NCBI RefSeq assembly: GCF_963082655.1
Contig: NC_081556.1
Coordinates: forward strand, 157,156,328 to 157,220,327
DNA from: Stomoxys calcitrans
Taxonomy: Eukaryota > Arthropoda > Insecta > Diptera > Muscidae
DNA length: 64,000 bases
Direction of reading: 5' to 3'
This document shows, one piece after another, positions 59,523 to 64,000 of this stretch; the first letter of the stretch is position 1, and every line of letters begins with the position of its first letter. The translations under genes were made by a program, and so were the position numbers. The notes under the pieces were generated by a model. The model saw nothing but the letters and a program-made list of their open reading frames with translations. It was not told the origin of the DNA and did not search any database.

Positions 59523-61024
59523 AACCAGTAAGGAAAGGCAAAAGTCGGGCGGAGCCGACTATATAAAACACTACACTTAACCTACAATTATAAATTCGGG
59601 CAATATGTAAATATATATGTATATGAGAGCAATATCTAAATCTGAACTGACTATTAAACAGATCGTTTGAAAATTGTTATTACTACGGCCATATAAGTGC
59701 AAATCTGGCGATAAATATGTATGGGTGCTACATCCTAATCTGAACCGATTTTGATGAAATCTCGTACATATGTTAAGATCAGTAACAAAACAATCTGTGC
59801 CCAATTTTGTGCATATCGGTTACAAGTTGTGTTTATTACAACCTTATAAGTCTAAATCGGCCGATACATATATATGGGAGCTATATTGAAATCTGAACCG
59901 ATTTTGATGACATTTTGCAAATATTTTACGATCGATAACAAAACAATCCGTGCCAAGTTTTGTGCAGATCGTTTGAAAATTGTAGCTAATGGGGCCATTT
60001 AAGTGCAAATCGGGCGATACATATATTGGGTTGCCCAAAAAGTAATTGCGGATTTTTCATATAGTCGGCGTTGACAAATTTTTTCACAGCTTGTGACTCT
60101 GTAATTGCATTCTTTCTTCTGTCAGTTATCAGCTGTAACTTTTAGCCTGCTTTAGAAAAAAAGTGTAAAAAAAGTATATTTGATTAAAGTTCATTCTAAG
60201 TTTTATTAAAAATGCATTTACTTTCTTTTAAAAAATCCGCAATTACTTTTTATGCAACCCAATATATTGGAGCTATATCCAAATCTGAACCGATTTTGAT
60301 GAAATTTTGCAGATATGTTAAGATCGGTAACAAAACAATCCGTGTCAAATTTGATACAGATCAGTTGAAAATTGTCCTTACTGCGGCAATTTAAGTGCAA
60401 ATCGGGCGATACATATATATGGGAGCATTATCTAAATCTGAACCGATTTTGATGGAATCTTGCAATCATGTTAAGATCAGTAGCAAAACAATCCGCGCCA
60501 AGTTTTGGGCAGATCGGTTGGAAATTTTAGCTACTATGGCCATTTAAGTGAAAATCGGGCGATTCATATATATGGGAGCTATATCTAAATCCGAACCGAT
60601 TTCTATGAAATTTTGCAAATATGTTGAGACCGGTAACAAAACAATCCTTGCCAAATTTTGTGCAGATCGGTTGAAAATTGTCCTTACTACGGCAATTTAA
60701 ATGCAAATCGGACGATACATATATATGGGAGCTATATCTAAATCTGAACCGATTTCTATCAAAATCAATAGCGTTTGTCCTTGGACCAAAAAAGTGATAT
60801 GTGCAAAATTTCATAATGATTGGACAACAAAGACTACCTGCACTCTGATTACAAGAATACATGGACTCACAGACGGACAGACGGACATGGCTAAATCGAA
60901 TCAGAACGTAATTCTGAGTCGATCGGTATACTTATCAATGGGTCTAGCTCGTCTCCTTCTTAGCGTTGCAAACAAATGCACAAATCTATAATACCCTGTA
61001 CCACAGTGGTGTGGTAGGGTATAA
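59523..61024 (+). repeat. Family B repeat with a nested mariner MITE
   Basis: The left end AACCAGTAAGGAAAGGCAAA, with AGTCGGGCGGAGCCGACT, is followed by about eight monomers (ATGGGAGCTATATCTAAATC, GAACCGATTTTGATG, GTAACAAAACAATCCGTGCC). The block ACAGACGGACAGACGGACAT and the right end CCACAGTGGTGTGGTAGGGT, then ATAAA, close it. One monomer is split at 60026-60262 by a MITE. Confidence 0.85.
60026..60262. mobile_element. mariner-type MITE, 237 bp, with TA duplication
   Basis: The terminal inverted repeats are TTGGGTTGCCCAAAAAGTAA, then TTGCGGATTTTT, on the left, and AAAAAATCCGCAATTACTTT, then TTATGCAACCCAA, on the right. TA flanks both sides (60024-60025 and 60263-60264). There is no coding capacity. 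The ends match the GGTTGCCCAAAAAGTAATTG type of insect mariner elements. The host monomer restored without it would read ATACATATATTGGAGC, close to the family B ATACATATATATGGGAGC. Confidence 0.9.
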
Positions 61025-61947
61025 ACACTTAAATTTCGAACCAACTTCTCGAAAGCAACAAATATTATGAATATCAAAAATAATAATTATTGGAATTTTA
61101 AGGTGTCACATGGAATACCAAAAAGAAGACCCTAAAAGTGAAATTATTTAATTTCTTTTGAAATTTGCCAAGTACTCCTAAAAATTTTTGTTTTGGGAGG
61201 GCTTTATGTGCTTACATTTGATCTTTTGTTTTTCACTTCTCAAAGATTGTTTACCCAAGAAGCTTCCAAAAATTCGAAAACTAAATAAACCTGTACATCC
61301 TGACGATGGCAACAATAAATCATATCTTTATTAATGACCAACAGCTATGACCAACAGCTACAAACATATTAAAAAAAAAAAAAACTAAATTCTTTTGTTT
61401 ATATTGCACAACATAAAACTCGTGATGAACATCACACATTGAGCAAATGTGAGAATGAAATCACAAATGGTTGTTTTGTTTCGATTATACAACAATAAGT
61501 AGCAAAAATTAAACAAATTTAAACAATTACCATAAATCTGTTTAAATTATGGAACATATTTGCCAAGAGGTAATTGTTTGGGAGCCTTTAAACAAACGCC
61601 CACCTAACATCTAAGAGCAACGAAAACAAATACACACGCACACACACACACATTTGGCTCTAGGCCAAAAACTAACAAAATAATTTCACCCAAAAACACA
61701 AAAACAACAGCAACAGCAAACAGCCAGGAACGAAAACTAAATGCAGGGCGGACATTCCTAACCCACCCCCTGTGAGCCCCCATACATCGTTTAAAACTTT
61801 TGATTGAAATCTAAACCCTGCAGTATACAGGTATGTTGGTCTGTGCTCTTTGTCAACATCTTCCAAAATTAGGAAGCAGAGAATGCCCTAAGGGCGGCAT
61901 TCGTTTTGCCATGGAATGCTTGATAACCTGGATTCTTTTCCTCCTAG
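61025..61947. other. Intron of the long form, non-coding
   Basis: AT-rich, with ACAC repeats near 61630-61650. The ORF starting at 61833 is intron read into the true exon at 61948. Confidence 0.6.
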
Positions 61948-62079
61948 GTGACATCGGCAAAAGTAGCGAAGTCTTCCAATGGATTCTGGAACAGAAGGCC
62001 GATGAGACCATCGAGCTAATCGATCGTGAGACCCTATTCGAGTACATCAACACCAAAGACTTTTTGGCAGTAGTGTTCT
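61948..62079 (+). CDS. Trx repeat 9, full second half (long form)
   Basis: The acceptor TTCTTTTCCTCCTAG precedes 61948, and the exon completes Gly. It reads GDIGKSSEVFQWILEQKADE, TIELIDRETLFEYINTKD, FLAVVF, and ends TTCT|GTAAGT in phase 1. Added to 48962-49144 it gives 183 + 132 = 315 nt, the exact size of repeats 3, 4 and 5. It thus fits as the complete counterpart of the short exon at 50877. Confidence 0.88.
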
Positions 62080-62582
62080 GTAAGTATAGAGCCGAAATGG
62101 AAATTTGGACATTTTGTTGCCGCATAATATACTATAATAACTTGGAAACAATTAATTCTAATACAAATAAATACTCTGCTGGCCTTTTTTCAGTTAACAT
62201 TTTTTTCTTTTGAATTCTCACAGAACTTGCGTTCGCTTAACAAACACCAAACAGCTACTCTTAGATTAAACTCTGCCTTTCCCAAAATAATTACAAAAAC
62301 AAAACAGATAAAGAGAACTGTAACTGCTAAACAAGCCAACTTCTCTTCTAATTGATATGTTCTCTGACTCGCTCTGTCTTTCTTTTATTCATCACTGTGA
62401 ATTTACATAAACAGATGGTAGAAGAACAAATGTAACAAATATTAGTAGTAACAGCAACAACAACAACAACAACAGCTAATTAATTTTGTTTATAATAACT
62501 GTTAATTTTCTGATGATTTTTACATTGACATTGAGTTTAAAATTGTATACATCTTTTTTTTTTTTTTTGGTTACCCTTGCAG
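62080..62582. other. Intron, no feature
   Basis: Unique, with CAA repeats near 62450-62475. It ends with a long T tract and the acceptor TTACCCTTGCAG. Confidence 0.65.
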
Positions 62583-62906
62583 ACAAAGAAGATGATCCTG
62601 ACTCTCCTCGAGTATTGCGTCACATTGAACTGATCGATGATGAGGCCACCGAGTATGGTATTCAGATTGTCAAATGCCACGATAAGTTGATGGCCAAGAA
62701 ATATGGCTTCCGTAATCCACCCGGCATCACATACTTCCGCAAGACCAAATACATCAACTATGATGGCGACATCGATGACGAAGAAGAAGTCTTGGATTGG
62801 TTGACCAGCCCTGCCAACATGGAAATGACGGATCACATTGAACAAGTGAATCGCAAAATGTTTGAGAAGATACGCAAGGCCTCCGATTATTTGGCGGTCA
62901 TATTCT
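62583..62906 (+). CDS. Trx repeat 10, single exon
   Basis: The acceptor GGTTACCCTTGCAG precedes 62583. The 324-nt exon encodes a whole domain: YKEDDPDSPRVLRHIEL, IDDEATEYGIQIVKCHDK, LMAKKYGFRNPPGITYFRK, TKYINYDGDIDDEEEVLDWL, TSPANMEMTDHIEQVNRK, MFEKIRKASDYLAVIF. It ends TTCT|GTGAGT in phase 1, so more exons follow outside the window. It lacks CxxC and keeps the Pro of PPGITYF. Confidence 0.93.
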
Positions 62907-63342
62907 GTGAGTATAGAAAATGAGAAAACGGCGAGTTCATATAAGGCTAGAACTCTTCAAAGGCAAATAATAAGGGCAGGCGATGAAGAAGTATTGAATA
63001 GGTTTTGTTCCAAATGAGAAACAAGAATATTTTGAATTGTGATTAAGGCAACATGAAATGGATAATATTTCAGAGAATGAAGTGGAAACATTTTTATGAA
63101 ATAGGATCATCCATCAAATAAGGAAATATGCTAGAATTGAGAACACGGTTTAAAAATAATCACTACTGAAATTAGGAAAGACTCCCATTGAAATCAAATT
63201 GAAATTAAAATTTATTACAGTTGAAATAAAATGAATTGGAATTTTGAATATGGTTAGGAGGCAATAAAAAATTACGGAGTTGGTATTACTTTAGACCATG
63301 AGAGAAAAATTGGGATTCGTATTGTATTTTTATGTTAAAACT
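62907..63342. other. Intron, no feature
   Basis: Unique AT-rich intron sequence after the donor of repeat 10. Confidence 0.6.
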
Positions 63343-63896
63343 AGCTGAACCCGGCCCGCTTCGTTGCGTCTTCATTAACTTCATATGGAGCAAAATTTTC
63401 CTTTGAATATTTATTTTCCATAATAACAGAGCTTTTAGTGATATACCATGCTACGAAAATAGTATATCGCTTGACTAACAGTTAAACAATATAAAAGCCT
63501 TTATCTGAATACCATAGGATATTTATGGGTCTACGAATTAAGGTTTGGATGTAGGATGTTCTCAGCCCGATATTTTCATAATGTCTGATTTAAGGGTGTC
63601 TTCGGGGGTGAGGCGGTCCCTCAGACACTAGGCCCTGAAAAAATATCAGCATCGTGCTCTTCTTTCAAATACCATTTATTGAAACCCCATATTGCCATTG
63701 GTTTTGAGGAGGAGTTTGCAGGATGAGGCGTCCCCCAAACACATGGTCCCAAAACTGGTTATCAAATTCGGTTTCTAATCTCATATACCTTTCATGTAAG
63801 CCACATATTGGCATGATCGAAAAATTTTTACCTTTTGAGGGGTGTTTTGGGGAAGGCGTGATGCTATAAATACATGGTCCTACATTTGGATATCGG
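63343..63896. repeat. Retroposon-like repeat (family D)
   Basis: Starts ACTAGCTGAACCCGGCCCGC, then TTCGTTGCG, a phrase common to interspersed repeats of many insects. GGGGTTTTGGGG-like and CATATACCTTTCATGTAAGC phrases are shared with the other family D stretches. No ORF survives. Confidence 0.6.
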
Positions 63897-64000
63897 AGGC
63901 CACCGTAGCGCAGTGGTTAGCATGTCCGCCTATGAAGCTGAACGCTTGGATTCGAATCCTGGCGAGATCATCAGAAAAATTTTCCAGCGGTGGTGTTCCC
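63897..64000 (+). repeat. tRNA-derived SINE, cut by the window end
   Basis: GGCCACCGTAGCGCAGTGG, then TTAGCATG (box A region), and GGATTCGAATCC at 63948-63959 (box B), followed by ATCAGAAAAATTTTCCAGCG. This is the same head as at 19784, with better-kept promoter boxes. Confidence 0.85.

Noticed and set aside
61833..61947. Start codon and hydrophobic leader (ECLITWILFLL) upstream of the 61948 exon
   Set aside because: The sequence ends in TTTTCCTCCTAG, a strong splice acceptor exactly at the homologous exon border, so the leader is intron polypyrimidine tract read as peptide.

Overview
The window is nuclear DNA of a higher fly. The AT-rich background, small dispersed elements with the palindromic end GTTCGGCCGGGCCGAAC, a tRNA-headed SINE, mariner remnants and a large split gene all fit Diptera. 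A muscid or other calyptrate fly is my best inference, but the species cannot be fixed from the sequence.

Only one protein-coding gene is supported. It lies on the + strand from about 20.8 kb to beyond 62.9 kb and is open at both ends: the first visible exon starts inside a codon, and the last ends at a splice donor. It encodes a chain of about ten thioredoxin-like domains of roughly 105 residues each. Each domain shows an acidic ENIDDE-type helix, a cis-proline segment (PALVYY-like), a YxGDLxxEEExLxWL helix and a final hydrophobic strand ending in Phe-Tyr. Nearly every domain-border intron is in phase 1 at that Phe/Tyr codon, so modules can be duplicated or skipped without frameshift. Three repeats keep a CxxC pair (CVTC, CRKC, CESC); the others have lost it, as in calsequestrin and the PDI b domains.

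At the 3' part the gene appears to choose between two outputs. A short form runs 49144 to 50877-50927 and then to 56220-57164, ending in a Lys/Ala-rich and poly-Asp tail with two possible last acceptors. A long form splices 49144 directly to 61948-62079, which completes a 315-nt domain exactly, and then goes to 62583-62906 and off the window.

Layout: 1-20.7 kb holds repeat arrays, dead transposons and unique non-coding DNA (upstream intron or intergenic). 20.8-21.9 kb holds domain 1 and a 36-nt microexon. 21.9-45.0 kb is a 23-kb intron filled with repeats, including a 2.3-kb minisatellite of 31-bp units. 45.0-50.9 kb is the exon-dense core. 50.9-56.2 kb is an intron with candidate alternative last exons. 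56.2-57.2 kb is the short-form end. 57.2-61.9 kb is the 3' flank and repeats. 61.9-62.9 kb holds the long-form exons. The rest is decayed retroposon sequence and the start of a SINE.

Most of the non-coding DNA belongs to three short repeat families (called A, B and C here). They share one architecture: a palindrome near the left end, internal monomers around a conserved hairpin core, a block rich in GACAGACGGACGG, and a right end in GGGTATAAA. Many of the ORFs over these arrays are simply repeat monomers read as peptide and are not genes.
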